NCBI RefSeq assembly: GCF_001698125.1
Contig: NZ_CP013854.1
Span: 496,001 to 560,000, forward strand
Length of the DNA: 64,000 bases
Origin: Pseudonocardia sp. HH130630-07
GTDB taxonomy: Bacteria > Actinomycetota > Actinomycetes > Mycobacteriales > Pseudonocardiaceae
Direction of reading: 5' to 3'
The translations under genes were made by a program, and so were the position numbers. Under the pieces are notes generated by a model that worked only from the letters and a program-made list of their open reading frames with translations, was not told where the DNA came from and did not search any database. Below, one piece after another: positions 1 to 9,153 of this stretch (position 1 is its first letter; each line of letters opens with the position of its first letter).

Positions 1-307
1 CACCGGTGGTGTCGGTCCGGGACAGCCCGACCCCGCGGTGCTCGACCATGATCACGTCGAGGCCGCGGGCCGCGCCGAGCTGCCGGAACGCGTGGTACGG
101 CAGCACGCTCGCCAGTCCCGGCCCGCCGGGGAGGACCACGATCGGCGTCCGGTCCCCGCCGCGGCCCCGGACCCACGCCAGCGGGAGCGTCCGCCCGCCG
201 TCGAGCGGCCGTGGCACCGTGCCGCCGTGCGCCGCCACCTGCGCCCGCGCCGACCGCTCCCGGGCGGCGGCGCCCCGTTCCGACCCGCGTGTCCCGTTCC
301 GTCCCAC
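1..307 (-). CDS. alpha/beta hydrolase (proline iminopeptidase-like), N-terminal part, cut by window edge
   Basis: Only the N-terminal third lies in the window; the gene continues beyond position 1. The translation shows the strand-beta3 oxyanion motif PIVVLPGGPGLAS followed by VIMVEHRGVGLS, which is typical of prolyl aminopeptidase/TAP-like hydrolases acting on small amides or esters. The catalytic Ser-Asp-His lie outside the window. I chose the GTG at 307 because AGGGGGG sits about 5 nt upstream. An in-frame GTG at 355 is possible, and an in-frame TGA (the stop of the upstream MFS gene, 371-373) sets the limit. It follows the MFS gene closely and is probably co-transcribed with it. Confidence 0.7.
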   Translation of the reverse strand, partial: MGRNGTRGSERGAAARERSARAQVAAHGGTVPRPLDGGRTLPLAWVRGRGGDRTPIVVLPGGPGLASVLPYHAFRQLGAARGLDVIMVEHRGVGLSRTDTTG

Positions 308-370
308 CGTGCCCCCCTGCCCCGTTCGTCCCCCCCCGGTGACGACGAACGGCACGGCCCCGGAGTTCCG

Positions 371-1624
371 TCAGGCCGGCGCGGGCAGTCGCCGCAGGAC
401 GAGTGCGAGCCCGAGCGCACCGGCCAGCAGGGCGCTGACGTAGCAGACGACACCGAGCCATCCGGCGTGGTCGTAGGCGATGCCGCCGACCGCTCCCCCG
501 GCGCTGGATCCGGCGTAGTACCCGACCAGGTAGAGCGAGGACGCCTGGGCCGGCACGGCACCGGCCAGCAGCGCGGAGCGCCGCCCCACCCAGCTGCTCG
601 CCACCGAGTGCGCGCCGAAGAAGCCGACGGTCACCATGACGAGTCCGATCAGGACGGTGACCAGCAGGTCGGGCAGCATCACCCAGATCCCGGCCAGCGC
701 GAGCAGGGTCGCCGACCACAGCACCGGCCGCCGCCCGAACCGGTCCCCGAGCCGGCCGGCGCGGGTGGACGCCCAGCCGCCGGCCAGGTACCCGAGGAAG
801 ACCAGCCCGACCAGGGTGCCCGGCAGCGAGAACGGAGCGGCGAGCAGCCGGAACCCGAGGTAGTTGTAGACGGTCACGAACGCACCCATGAGCAGGAACG
901 CCATGCCGAACAGGCAGAGCAGCCCGGGATCGGTGAGGTGCCTGCGCAGCGGCCCGCCGAGGTCGCGGAACCGGGTCCGGGCCGGGATCGGGGCGGTGGG
1001 CGCGGGCAGCAGCAGCCGGAACGCGACCGTCGCCGCGACCGAGACCGCACCGACGGCGGCGAGCCCGGCCCGCCACCCGGCGAGGTCCGAGACCCAGGAC
1101 GCGACCAGCCGGCCGGACAGCCCGCCGAGGGTGTTGCCGGCGATGAGCAGCCCGACGGCGCCGCCCAGGTGGCGCGCGGCGACCTCGTGGGTCAGGTGTG
1201 CCATCGACAGTGCCGGCAGGGCGGCGAGCGTGACACCCTGCAGCGCGCGCAGGACGACCAGCGACTCGAACGTGGGGGCCAGTGGCGCGAGCAACGCCAG
1301 GACCGCGGAGACGGCGAGCGCGCCCGTCATCACCCGGGCCCGCCCCCAGGACTCGGTGACGGCGGAGAGCGGGAGGACAGCGAGTGCGAGCGCCCCGGTG
1401 GTCGCCGAGAGCACCAGGCTGGCCGTCGACGAGCTGACGCCGAACTCGGCCGAGAGCGTCGGCAGCAGCCCCTGGACGCTGTAGACCAGCACGAACGTCG
1501 CCACGCCGGACAGCCAGAGGGCGGCGCCGAGACGGAGGAACCCCGGCGTGCCGCGCTCGTGCGGCGGGGCGAGGCGATCCGGGCCCGCGACGGCCCGGGG
1601 CTCGGGGTGCTCGGTCGTTGTCAT
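371..1624 (-). CDS. MFS transporter (AraJ/YnfM-like drug or metabolite efflux)
   Basis: A 417-residue major facilitator with about 12 hydrophobic segments spread over the whole length, so an inner-membrane proton-coupled exporter is likely. The loop between helices 2 and 3 carries the weakly conserved SWGRARVM motif, and the second half repeats it as DRFGRRPVL, the MFS motif A signature. The ATG at 1624 (MTTTEHPEPRA) is preferred over one at 1663, which would run through the shared promoter region. It is divergent from a LysR gene 69 bp away, a common arrangement in which the regulator controls the exporter. The substrate cannot be read from the sequence. Confidence 0.85.
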   Translation of the reverse strand: MTTTEHPEPRAVAGPDRLAPPHERGTPGFLRLGAALWLSGVATFVLVYSVQGLLPTLSAEFGVSSSTASLVLSATTGALALAVLPLSAVTESWGRARVMTGALAVSAVLALLAPLAPTFESLVVLRALQGVTLAALPALSMAHLTHEVAARHLGGAVGLLIAGNTLGGLSGRLVASWVSDLAGWRAGLAAVGAVSVAATVAFRLLLPAPTAPIPARTRFRDLGGPLRRHLTDPGLLCLFGMAFLLMGAFVTVYNYLGFRLLAAPFSLPGTLVGLVFLGYLAGGWASTRAGRLGDRFGRRPVLWSATLLALAGIWVMLPDLLVTVLIGLVMVTVGFFGAHSVASSWVGRRSALLAGAVPAQASSLYLVGYYAGSSAGGAVGGIAYDHAGWLGVVCYVSALLAGALGLALVLRRLPAPA

Positions 1625-1652
1625 CGCACACGACCGTAGATCGAGCCGATCG

Positions 1653-1699
1653 CATGCGTCCAATGCATGAATCGAGGATCTAACATGCAGATGTGCATG
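1653..1699. promoter_or_regulatory. two CATGC-N6/7-GCATG inverted repeats in the MFS/LysR divergent promoter
   Basis: CATGC (1653-1657)/GCATG (1665-1669) with a 7-nt spacer, and CATGC (1684-1688)/GCATG (1695-1699) with a 6-nt spacer, lie between the divergent genes. The second overlaps the LysR GTG start (1693). Paired dyads are what LysR proteins usually bind, so these are candidate operator and autoregulatory sites; binding itself is inference. Confidence 0.5.
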
Positions 1700-2595
1700 A
1701 GTCCTTCGCGCCCGCGCTGTACCGGTTCGTCGCCGTCGCCCAGGAGGGGCACCTGACCCGGGCGGCCGAGCGGATCGGCGTCGGGCAGCCCACGTTGTCC
1801 CGGGCCGTCGCGCGGTTGGAGGACGAGATCGGGGTCGCGCTGTTCCAGCGGGTCGGCCGGGGCCTGCGACTCACCCGCGCCGGGCGGATCCTGCTCCCGC
1901 GGGCGGAGACCGCGCTGGCCGAGCTGTCCACGGCCGCCGCCGAGCTCGCCGGGGACGCCGACCCGCACACCGGGCGGGTCGCGTTCGGTTTCCTCGGCAC
2001 GCTCGGCCCCGAGGTGGTGCCGCGGATCCTGCGCGGCTTCCGGGACCGGCACCCCCGGGTCCGCATCGAGCTGGTGCAGAACCGGCACGCCGTGCTGCTC
2101 GACCGGGTGCGGGCGGGCTCCGTCGACCTGGCGCTGACCTCGCCGATGCCCGACGACGACCCGGACCTGGTCGGCACCGCGCTCGCGGAGGAGGAGCTGC
2201 GGCTCGGGGTGCCCGCCGGACACCGGCTCGCGACCCGTACCGGGGTCGATCTCGCGGAGGTGGCGGACGAGCCCTTCCTGCTGTTCGCCCGCGGCTACGG
2301 GCTGCGCGGCACCGTCGAGGCGTGGTGTGCCACCGCGGGCTTCCGGCCCCGGGCGGCCTTCGAGGGTGGGGAGACGGGGACCCTGCGCGGGCTGGTGGGA
2401 GCGGGGCTGGGCGTGGCGCTGCTGCCGGTCGGGCCGGATGCGCCCGGGGTGGTGCAGGTGCCGGTCCGTTCGCCGCGCACCGTCCGGACCCTGGGCATGG
2501 TGCACGCGGCGCACGACCGGCCGACCCCGCCGGTACGGGACCTGCGCGCGTTCGTCCTGGAGCACGGAGCCCGTCTCCTCGCGCACGACGCCTGA
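1693..2595 (+). CDS. LysR-family transcriptional regulator
   Basis: A 300-residue protein. The N-terminal winged helix-turn-helix (residues ~5-63) contains the classical HLTRAAERIGVGQPTLSRAV recognition region and LEDEIGVALFQR. A periplasmic-binding-like effector domain follows (~90-295). Length and layout are normal for the family. The start is the GTG at 1693, which sits inside one of the inverted repeats, suggesting autoregulation. It most likely controls the divergent MFS/hydrolase unit; the effector is unknown. Confidence 0.9.
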   Translation: MHESFAPALYRFVAVAQEGHLTRAAERIGVGQPTLSRAVARLEDEIGVALFQRVGRGLRLTRAGRILLPRAETALAELSTAAAELAGDADPHTGRVAFGFLGTLGPEVVPRILRGFRDRHPRVRIELVQNRHAVLLDRVRAGSVDLALTSPMPDDDPDLVGTALAEEELRLGVPAGHRLATRTGVDLAEVADEPFLLFARGYGLRGTVEAWCATAGFRPRAAFEGGETGTLRGLVGAGLGVALLPVGPDAPGVVQVPVRSPRTVRTLGMVHAAHDRPTPPVRDLRAFVLEHGARLLAHDA

Positions 2596-2621
2596 GCCGG
2601 ACCCGGGTTACGGTCTCCGGC

Positions 2622-3398
2622 GTGCACCGCGTGATCGACGACGAGCACCGCGAGGTGGCCGTCCCCGCCGAGGTACGCCGGGTGGTCTCCCTCGTACCGT
2701 CGCTGACCGAGGCCGTCGCGACGACCGCGCCCGGCCTGGTCGTCGGCGCCACCGACTGGTGCACGCATCCGGTGGACCTGGGCGCGGAGCGGATCCGCGG
2801 TACCAAGAACCCGGACGTCGAGCGGATCGTCGCACTCGCCCCGGACCTGGTGCTGGCGAACCAGGAGGAGAACCGCCTGCCCGATCTCGACGCGCTGCGC
2901 GGAGCCGGGCTGCCCGTCTACGTCACCGACATCCGTGACGTCGACGGCGGTCTGGGGTCGCTGGGCCGCATGCTCGGCGCGTGCGGGCTCGACGAGCCGC
3001 CCTGGCTGCGCGAGGCCCGCGAGCTGTGGGCGGGGATCCGGCCGGTGCAGCCCCGCCGCCGCGCGGTCGTCCCGATCTGGCGCAGACCCTGGATGGCGGT
3101 GGGGTCGGACACCTTCACCGGTGCGGTCCTCGACCGGCTGGGCGTCGGCAACGCCCTCGCCGACTCCCCCGAGCGCTACCCCCGCTTCGACCCCGCGACC
3201 CTGCCGGAGCACGACCTGGTCGTGCTGCCGGACGAGCCGTACCTCTTCACCGCCGACGACGGCCCGGAGTCCTTCGCCGCACCGTCCGTCCTGGTCAGCG
3301 GCCGCCTGCTGACCTGGTACGGCCCGAGTCTGGTCGACGCGGCGCGGGACCTGCCGGCCGCCCTGGAGCACGCCGTGCCCCGGTCCACGGACCGCTGA
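2622..3398 (+). CDS. helical-backbone metal receptor / BtuF-like cobalamin-binding domain protein
   Basis: A 258-residue protein that resembles the periplasmic-binding fold of BtuF/FecB proteins: N-terminal VRRVVSLVPSLTEAV, then GATDWCTHP, and VERIVALAPDLVLANQEEN, the standard beta-alpha pattern of the metal-chelate receptor family. No signal peptide or lipobox is visible from the GTG at 2622, and no ABC permease or ATPase is nearby. It may therefore be a cytoplasmic or orphan member rather than a transport receptor. It begins 26 bp after the LysR gene on the same strand and could be co-transcribed with it. The ligand is not predictable. Confidence 0.75.
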   Translation: MHRVIDDEHREVAVPAEVRRVVSLVPSLTEAVATTAPGLVVGATDWCTHPVDLGAERIRGTKNPDVERIVALAPDLVLANQEENRLPDLDALRGAGLPVYVTDIRDVDGGLGSLGRMLGACGLDEPPWLREARELWAGIRPVQPRRRAVVPIWRRPWMAVGSDTFTGAVLDRLGVGNALADSPERYPRFDPATLPEHDLVVLPDEPYLFTADDGPESFAAPSVLVSGRLLTWYGPSLVDAARDLPAALEHAVPRSTDR

Positions 3399-3436
3399 CC
3401 CCGGCCGGCCCCGCGGTCCGGATCTAGGGTCGCGGC

Positions 3437-5941
3437 ATGGCTCACGTCGACGAGGACCTGATCGACACGCTCATCGAGCGGCTCGACCTGGCGGCCAAGG
3501 CCCGGCTGCTCACCGGCGCCGACTTCTGGTCGACCCCGCCGGAACCGGTGATCGGGTTGCGGCGCATGGTGCTCTCCGACGGACCGTCCGGGGTGCGGGG
3601 CGAGAACTTCGACGAGCGGGAGCCCTCGCTGTCGCTGCCGTCGGCCACCGCGCTGGGCGCCACCTGGGATCCCGCGGCCGCCCGCCGGTACGGCGCCGCG
3701 CTCGGGGCCGAGGCCCGGCGCCAGCACGCCGACGTCGTCCTCGGGCCGACGATCAACCTGCACCGCACGCCGTTCGGCGGCCGGCACTTCGAGGCGCTGT
3801 CCGAGGATCCGCTGCTGACCGGGGAGCTGGCCGCCGCGTACGTGTCGGGGATGCAGGCGCACGGCGTCGCCGCGACCCCGAAGCACTACGTCGCGAACGA
3901 CGCCGAGACCGCGCGGTTCACCGTCGAGAACCGGGTGGACGAGCGGGCGCTGCGGGAGGTCTACCTCGCGGCCTTCGAACCGGTCGTCGTCCGGGCCGGG
4001 GCCTGGGCCCTGATGTCGGCCTACAACGCGGTGAACGGGCCCACCATGAGCGAGAACCGGTTGCTCACCGAGCCGCTGACCGGCGAGTGGGGCTTCGACG
4101 GACTCGTCGTGTCCGACTGGGGCGCGGTCCGCGGCACCGAGGCCTCGGCGAACGCCGAGCAGCATCTCGCGATGCCCGGCCCGGTGTCATCGTGGGGCGA
4201 GGCCCTGGTGGAGGCGGTCCGCGCCGGGCGGGTCGCCGAGCGGACCGTCGACGGCAAGGTGCGCCGCCTGCTGCGCCTCGCCGCCCGGGTCGGCGCGCTC
4301 GACGGAGCGGCACCGGCGGTCACCGCGCCCCCGGCGGCCGAGGACGGCACCGTCGTCGCCCGGGAGCTCGCCGTGGCCGGGATGGTGCTGCTGCGCAACA
4401 CGGCCGGAGCGGACCCCGCGCCCGGCGGCGGCCGGTCCGGCACCGGGCGAGCAGACACCGGGCGGACGGCCACGGGCGAACTGCCCTGGGACCCGGCCTC
4501 GCTCGGCACGGTCGCGGTGCTCGGGCACAACGCGGCGCTGGCGCGTACCCAGGGCGGCGGCAGCGCGACGGTGCGGCCGGCCGCCGTCGTCTCACCGCTG
4601 GAGGGGCTGCGCGCGGCACTCGGGGCGGAGCGGGTGCGGTACCGGCTGGGGGCGCAGGTCGCGGACGGTGTCCAGCCCTTCGACCCGGCCACCATCTCCG
4701 ACCCGGTGACCGGTGCGCCCGGCCTGCGGGCGGTGTTCCGCGACGCCGCGGGCGCCGAGCTGCGCAGCGAGCACCGGCGGAGCGCGTCGCTGATCTGGAT
4801 GGGCCCCGAGATCCCCGGCGGCACCGACCACGTCGAGATCGCGGTGCGCTGGGCCGCGCCGGCCGGATCGCACCGGATCGGTGCCGCGGCGCTCGGGCAC
4901 GTCGTCGTCGAGGTCGACGGCCGCACCGTGCTCGACGTCGACGCCGTCCGGACCGGCGACGGCGGCCCCGGCGAGGCGCTGTTCGAGGCGCCGTCGGTGA
5001 CCGCGGACGTCGACGCCGACGGCCCGCTGGACCTCCTCCTGCGCTTCCGCCCGACCGGGCGGGACACCACCATGCGGACGGTCGCGGTGACCGTCGGGGC
5101 GGAGACCGTCGTCGCGGATCCCGGGGAGGAGATCGCCGCCGCGGCCGCACTGGCCGCCGGGTCGGACGTCGCCGTCGTCGTGGTCGGCACCAACGACCGG
5201 ATCGAGAGCGAGGGGTTCGACCGGACCACCCTCGCGCTGCCCGGGCACCAGGACGAGCTGGTCCGGGCGGTGGCCGCGGCGAACCCGCGGACCGTGGTCG
5301 TCGTGAACGCCGGTGCACCGGTGCTGCTCCCCTGGCGCGACGAGGTCGCCGCGGTGCTGCTCGGCTGGTTCGGCGGGGAGCGCTTCGGCGAGGCCGTCGC
5401 CGACGTCCTGCTCGGTGCCGCCGAGCCGGGCGGCCGGTTGCCGACGACCTGGCCGGACACCGGCGGGGAGCGTTCCGTGTCGTCCGGGGTCCCGGTGGAC
5501 GGGGTGCTGCACTACGCCGAGGGCGTCCACATCGGGCACCGGAACTGGCTGCGCCACGGGGACACCCCGGCGTACCCGTTCGGGCACGGGCTCGGCTACA
5601 CGACCTGGACCCTGGACGACGCCGTCGTCACGAACCCGCCGGGAGCGGCACCCCGGGTGCACGTCACCCTCACCAACACCGGTGCCCGCGCCGGACGCCA
5701 GGTCGTGCAGGCCTACCTGGCGCGGCCCGGCAGCGCCGTGGAGCGGCCCGCACGGTGGCTGGCCGGCTGGGCCGTCGTCGACGCGGAACCGGGCACCGCG
5801 ACGGCGGTCCTCACGCTGTCCCCGGACGCGCTGCGGCACCGGGCGGACGACGGCTGGGCGGTCGAACCGGGCACCTGGACCGTGCACATCGGGTTCTCCG
5901 TGACCGACACCCCGCTGACCGCGGGGCTCACGACGCCGTGA
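3437..5941 (+). CDS. glycoside hydrolase family 3 beta-glucosidase
   Basis: An 834-residue, apparently cytosolic GH3 enzyme with no signal peptide. The N-terminal TIM barrel (~1-300) includes ATPKHYVANDAET and the nucleophile motif VVSDWGAV, with Asp near residue 227. The alpha/beta sandwich follows, with the acid/base motif RIESEGFDR near residue 592. A PA14-like insert (~400-540) and a fibronectin-III-like C-terminus (~700-834) complete the BglX-type layout. It would hydrolyse beta-linked glucosides or oligosaccharides. A low-complexity Gly/Thr/Arg linker (~330-350) separates the barrel from the sandwich. The start is the ATG at 3437. It stands alone and converges on the betA gene. Confidence 0.92.
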   Translation: MAHVDEDLIDTLIERLDLAAKARLLTGADFWSTPPEPVIGLRRMVLSDGPSGVRGENFDEREPSLSLPSATALGATWDPAAARRYGAALGAEARRQHADVVLGPTINLHRTPFGGRHFEALSEDPLLTGELAAAYVSGMQAHGVAATPKHYVANDAETARFTVENRVDERALREVYLAAFEPVVVRAGAWALMSAYNAVNGPTMSENRLLTEPLTGEWGFDGLVVSDWGAVRGTEASANAEQHLAMPGPVSSWGEALVEAVRAGRVAERTVDGKVRRLLRLAARVGALDGAAPAVTAPPAAEDGTVVARELAVAGMVLLRNTAGADPAPGGGRSGTGRADTGRTATGELPWDPASLGTVAVLGHNAALARTQGGGSATVRPAAVVSPLEGLRAALGAERVRYRLGAQVADGVQPFDPATISDPVTGAPGLRAVFRDAAGAELRSEHRRSASLIWMGPEIPGGTDHVEIAVRWAAPAGSHRIGAAALGHVVVEVDGRTVLDVDAVRTGDGGPGEALFEAPSVTADVDADGPLDLLLRFRPTGRDTTMRTVAVTVGAETVVADPGEEIAAAAALAAGSDVAVVVVGTNDRIESEGFDRTTLALPGHQDELVRAVAAANPRTVVVVNAGAPVLLPWRDEVAAVLLGWFGGERFGEAVADVLLGAAEPGGRLPTTWPDTGGERSVSSGVPVDGVLHYAEGVHIGHRNWLRHGDTPAYPFGHGLGYTTWTLDDAVVTNPPGAAPRVHVTLTNTGARAGRQVVQAYLARPGSAVERPARWLAGWAVVDAEPGTATAVLTLSPDALRHRADDGWAVEPGTWTVHIGFSVTDTPLTAGLTTP

Positions 5942-5959
5942 CCCCCGCGGCGGAGCGGA

Positions 5960-7543
5960 TCAGGAGTGCGCGGCCTTCAGCAGGTCCGAGCACTTCTCGC
6001 CGATCATCATCGTGGTGATGTTCGGGTTGATCGCCGGGAGGAACGGCATCGCCGACCCGTCGGCGACCCGCAGGTTCTGCACGCCGCGCACCCGCAGCTG
6101 CGGGTCGAGGACGGCCGTCGGGTCGTCGTCGGTGCCCATCTTCGCCGTGCACGCCGGGTGGTACACGGTGTTGTGGGTCTTGGCGATGTAGTCGGCCAAC
6201 TCGTCGTCGGTGACCGCGTCCGGGCCGGGCGCGAGCTCCGCGGCGATCCACTCCTTCAGGGCGGGCTGCTCGGCGATCCGCCGGGCCAGCCGGATCCCCT
6301 CGGTCATCACGCGCATGTCGTGGCCCTCGGGGTCGGTGAAGTACCGCGGGTCGACCCGCGCCCGGTCCCGGAAGTCCCTGGTCCGCAGCCGGACGGTGCC
6401 GCGGGACCGGCCACGGGTGACGTTCGGCGTCAGGCAGAACCCGTTGTCGGTCGTCGGGTAGCCCCACCGCAGCGTGTTCATGTCGAACGGCACCGAGCCG
6501 TAGTGCATCATCAGGTCCGGCCGGTCCAGCCGCGGGTCCGTGCGGTGGAACAACCCGATCTCCCACCACTGGGTGGACTCGGCGACCATCGGCTTCGCGG
6601 CGTCCCAGAAGACCAGACCCTCGACGTGGTCGTCCAGGTTCGACCCGACGCCCGGCAGGTCGGCACGCACGTCGATCCCGAACTCGCGCAGGTGGTCACC
6701 CGGCCCGATCCCGGAGAGCATCAGCAGCTTCGGGGTGTCGATCGCGCCGGCGGAGAGGATGACCTCCCGGTCGGCGAACACGCTCTCCCGGCCGGGCCCG
6801 ATCCCGCGCTGGTACTCGACGCCGGTCGCCCGGGTCCCGTCGAACAGCACCCGCGACGCCCAGCAGTCGGTCCGCACCTCGAGGTTCGGCCGCGAGTCCA
6901 GGATCGGGTGCAGGTAGGACGCCGACGACGACGCGCGCGTCCCGTCCGGGAACGAGTTGATCTGGAAGTACCCGGCGCCGTCGGTGACGGTGTGGCCCTC
7001 GTTGAACCGCACGGTCGGCATCCCGACCCCGGCGGCCGCGGCCAGCACCGCGTCCCCGCACGGGTCGTTCGCCGGGACCTGCATGAGGTTCACCGGCCCG
7101 GAGCGGCCGTGCCCGTCCCACTCCCCGTCGTTGGTCTCCAGCCGGGCGATGAGCGGCCAGCACTCGTCGGCGGACCAGCCGGTCAGCCCGGAGGCGGCCC
7201 ACTCGTCGAGGTCCTCGCGCGGGGTCCAGAACGCGATGCACGAGTTGTGCGACGAGCACCCGCCGAGCACCTTGGCCCTGGCGTGGCGCATGTGCGAGTT
7301 GCCGCGCTCCTGCGGCTCCACGGGGTAGTCCCAGTCGTAACCGGAGTCGAGCAGGTTCATCCAGTCCGTCAGCCGCAGCACCGCCGGGTCCCCGACGTCG
7401 GACGGCCCGGCCTCCAGCAGCAGCACCCGGGTCGAGGGGTCCTCGGACAACCGCGCGGCGAGCGCGCACCCCGCCGACCCGCCACCCACGACCACGTAAT
7501 CGAATCGCCCACCCGCCGACCCGCTGTCGAATCGATCGGTCAT
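5960..7543 (-). CDS. betA: GMC oxidoreductase, choline dehydrogenase-like
   Basis: A 527-residue FAD enzyme of the glucose-methanol-choline family. The N-terminal dinucleotide motif is VVVGGGSAGCALAARLSED. GMC signature regions follow (KVLGGCSSHNSCIAFW; LSAGAIDTPKLLMLSGIGP). The C-terminal active-site segments are HPACTAKMG and AINPNITTMMIGEK. With the adjacent aldehyde dehydrogenase it would oxidise choline to betaine aldehyde and on to glycine betaine, an osmoprotectant; other alcohols are possible. Its ATG overlaps the betB stop by 4 bp (ATGA), so translation is probably coupled. The divergent IclR regulator probably controls the pair. Confidence 0.88.
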   Translation of the reverse strand: MTDRFDSGSAGGRFDYVVVGGGSAGCALAARLSEDPSTRVLLLEAGPSDVGDPAVLRLTDWMNLLDSGYDWDYPVEPQERGNSHMRHARAKVLGGCSSHNSCIAFWTPREDLDEWAASGLTGWSADECWPLIARLETNDGEWDGHGRSGPVNLMQVPANDPCGDAVLAAAAGVGMPTVRFNEGHTVTDGAGYFQINSFPDGTRASSSASYLHPILDSRPNLEVRTDCWASRVLFDGTRATGVEYQRGIGPGRESVFADREVILSAGAIDTPKLLMLSGIGPGDHLREFGIDVRADLPGVGSNLDDHVEGLVFWDAAKPMVAESTQWWEIGLFHRTDPRLDRPDLMMHYGSVPFDMNTLRWGYPTTDNGFCLTPNVTRGRSRGTVRLRTRDFRDRARVDPRYFTDPEGHDMRVMTEGIRLARRIAEQPALKEWIAAELAPGPDAVTDDELADYIAKTHNTVYHPACTAKMGTDDDPTAVLDPQLRVRGVQNLRVADGSAMPFLPAINPNITTMMIGEKCSDLLKAAHS

Positions 7544-9027
7544 GCCCGCTCCCCCTCGGTGCTCCCGGCGAACCAGCGCTGCGGCTCCGGGGCCGTGTTG
7601 TGCCAGACGTGCTTGATCTCCTGGTACTCCGCCAGGCCGGTCGGGCCGAGCTCGCGCCCGTTGCCGGAGCGGCCCATCCCGCCCCACTCGGCACCCGGGA
7701 AGTACGGGTGGAAGTCGTTGATCCAGACGGTGCCGTGCCGCAGCGCGTTCGCGACCCGGTTCGCCCGGCCCATGTCCTGGGTGAACACCGCCCCGGCCAG
7801 GCCGTACTCGGTGTCGTTGCCGAGCCGGATCGCCTCGGCCTCGTCGGTGAAGCGTTCCACGGTGAGCAGCGGCCCGAAGGTCTCCTCGCGGATCAGGCGC
7901 GAGTCCGGCGCCAGGCCGGTGATCACCGTCGGGAGGTAGAAGTAGCCGTCGCGCAGCTCCGGGTCGTCCGGGCGGGCACCGCCGCACCGGATCGTCGCGC
8001 CCTCGGCGCGGGCCGCGGCCACGAAGTCCTCGATCTTGGCCAGGTGCGCGGCCGAGACCAGCGGGCCGACCTCGACGCCGTCGGTCAGGCCGTTGCCGAG
8101 CCGGATCCGCCCGGCCCGGCGGACGATCTCGTCGACGACGTCGTCGGCGATCGAGTCCTCGATGATGAGCCGGGCGCCGGCCGAGCAGACCTGTCCGGAG
8201 TGCAGGAACACCGCGAGCATCGCGTAGTCCACCGCCAGCTCGCGGTCGGTGTCGGCGAAGACGATGTTCGGGTTCTTGCCGCCCAGCTCGACGGCCGTGC
8301 GCTTCACCGTCTCCGCGGACGCGCGGATGATCGCCCGGCCGGTGCCGAGCCCGCCGGTGAAGGAGACCATGTCGACGTCCGGGTGCTCGCTCAGCGGGGC
8401 ACCGACCGACGGCCCGTCGCCCAGCACGATGTTGACCACGCCGGGCGGGATCCCCACCTCCTCGCACAGCTCGACGAGCTTCACCGAGGTGAGCGGGGTG
8501 ACCTCGCTGGGCTTCACGACCATCGTGTTCCCGGCCGCGACCGCCGGGGCGACCTTCCAGGACAGCTGCAGCAGCGGGTAGTTCCACGGCGTGATCAGTG
8601 CGCAGACGCCGACCGGCTCGTGCACGATCCGGGAGACCACGGTGTCGCTGCCGGTGTCGACGATCCGCCCGGCGTCGGCGCCGGCGAGCCGCGCGTAGTA
8701 GCGGAAGACGGAGGTCACGTCGTCGACGTCCTGGCGGCCCTCGGCGATCGTCTTGCCGGTGTCGAGGGTCTCGGTACGCGCGATCTCCTCGCGGTCGCGG
8801 ACGAGCAGGTCGGCGATCCGGCCGAGGAGCGTCCCGCGCTCCTCGGCCGAGGTGGACCGCCACGGCCCGGAGTCGAACGCGCGGCGGGCGGCGGCGACGG
8901 CGCGGCCGACGTCGTCCGGACCCGCCTGGTCCACCTCGGTCACGGTGGAGGCGTCGTAGGGGTTGATGACCGGGGCGGTTCCCGCGGAACCGGCGGTCCA
9001 GGCTCCGTCGATGTAGAGGCTCGGCAC
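7540..9027 (-). CDS. betB: NAD(P)-dependent aldehyde dehydrogenase, betaine-aldehyde type
   Basis: A 495-residue aldehyde dehydrogenase of normal length. Visible motifs are the Rossmann/active-site TPWNYPLLQLSWKVAPA, the general-base segment VELGGKNPNIVF and the catalytic-thiol segment SGQVCSAGARL. It is the first gene of a two-gene operon with the choline dehydrogenase homologue, which supports oxidation of betaine aldehyde to betaine, although related aldehydes cannot be excluded. The start is a GTG at 9027. The spacing to a purine-rich AGGGG is long (~13 nt), so a nearby alternative start is possible. Confidence 0.88.
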   Translation of the reverse strand: MPSLYIDGAWTAGSAGTAPVINPYDASTVTEVDQAGPDDVGRAVAAARRAFDSGPWRSTSAEERGTLLGRIADLLVRDREEIARTETLDTGKTIAEGRQDVDDVTSVFRYYARLAGADAGRIVDTGSDTVVSRIVHEPVGVCALITPWNYPLLQLSWKVAPAVAAGNTMVVKPSEVTPLTSVKLVELCEEVGIPPGVVNIVLGDGPSVGAPLSEHPDVDMVSFTGGLGTGRAIIRASAETVKRTAVELGGKNPNIVFADTDRELAVDYAMLAVFLHSGQVCSAGARLIIEDSIADDVVDEIVRRAGRIRLGNGLTDGVEVGPLVSAAHLAKIEDFVAAARAEGATIRCGGARPDDPELRDGYFYLPTVITGLAPDSRLIREETFGPLLTVERFTDEAEAIRLGNDTEYGLAGAVFTQDMGRANRVANALRHGTVWINDFHPYFPGAEWGGMGRSGNGRELGPTGLAEYQEIKHVWHNTAPEPQRWFAGSTEGERA

Positions 9028-9074
9028 GCAGGGCAGCGTTCCCCTGCCGGTGACCGGGACGCAACCCCGTCCCG
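9028..9074. promoter_or_regulatory. two inverted repeats between betB and the IclR gene
   Basis: GCAGGG/CCCTGC (9028-9033 and 9042-9047) directly precedes the betB start, and CGGGACG/CGTCCCG (9055-9061 and 9068-9074) lies 8 bp further upstream. They are good operator candidates for the divergent IclR protein. This is inferred from position only. Confidence 0.4.
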
Positions 9075-9153
9075 CAAGTGGCGATCATGCTCACTCGATG
9101 TGACCGGCGGAGGCGCTCGGGCGGGCGATGGTCGGACCCGGTACAGTTGCGCT

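Noticed and set aside
38-1639. Long plus-strand reading frame opposite the MFS gene
   Set aside because: Its translation is Arg/Gly/Pro/Gln low-complexity and mirrors the GC-rich third positions of the real minus-strand MFS gene.
2622-3398. Complete cobalamin ABC transport locus
   Set aside because: Only a receptor-like domain without signal peptide is present; no permease, ATPase or cobalamin riboswitch was found around it.
5960-9094. One continuous 1044-codon minus-strand frame spanning betA and betB
   Set aside because: Only the betA part is meaningful in this frame; the betB protein is encoded in another frame with a 4-bp ATGA overlap. The upstream stretch is low-complexity shadow sequence, not a fusion protein.
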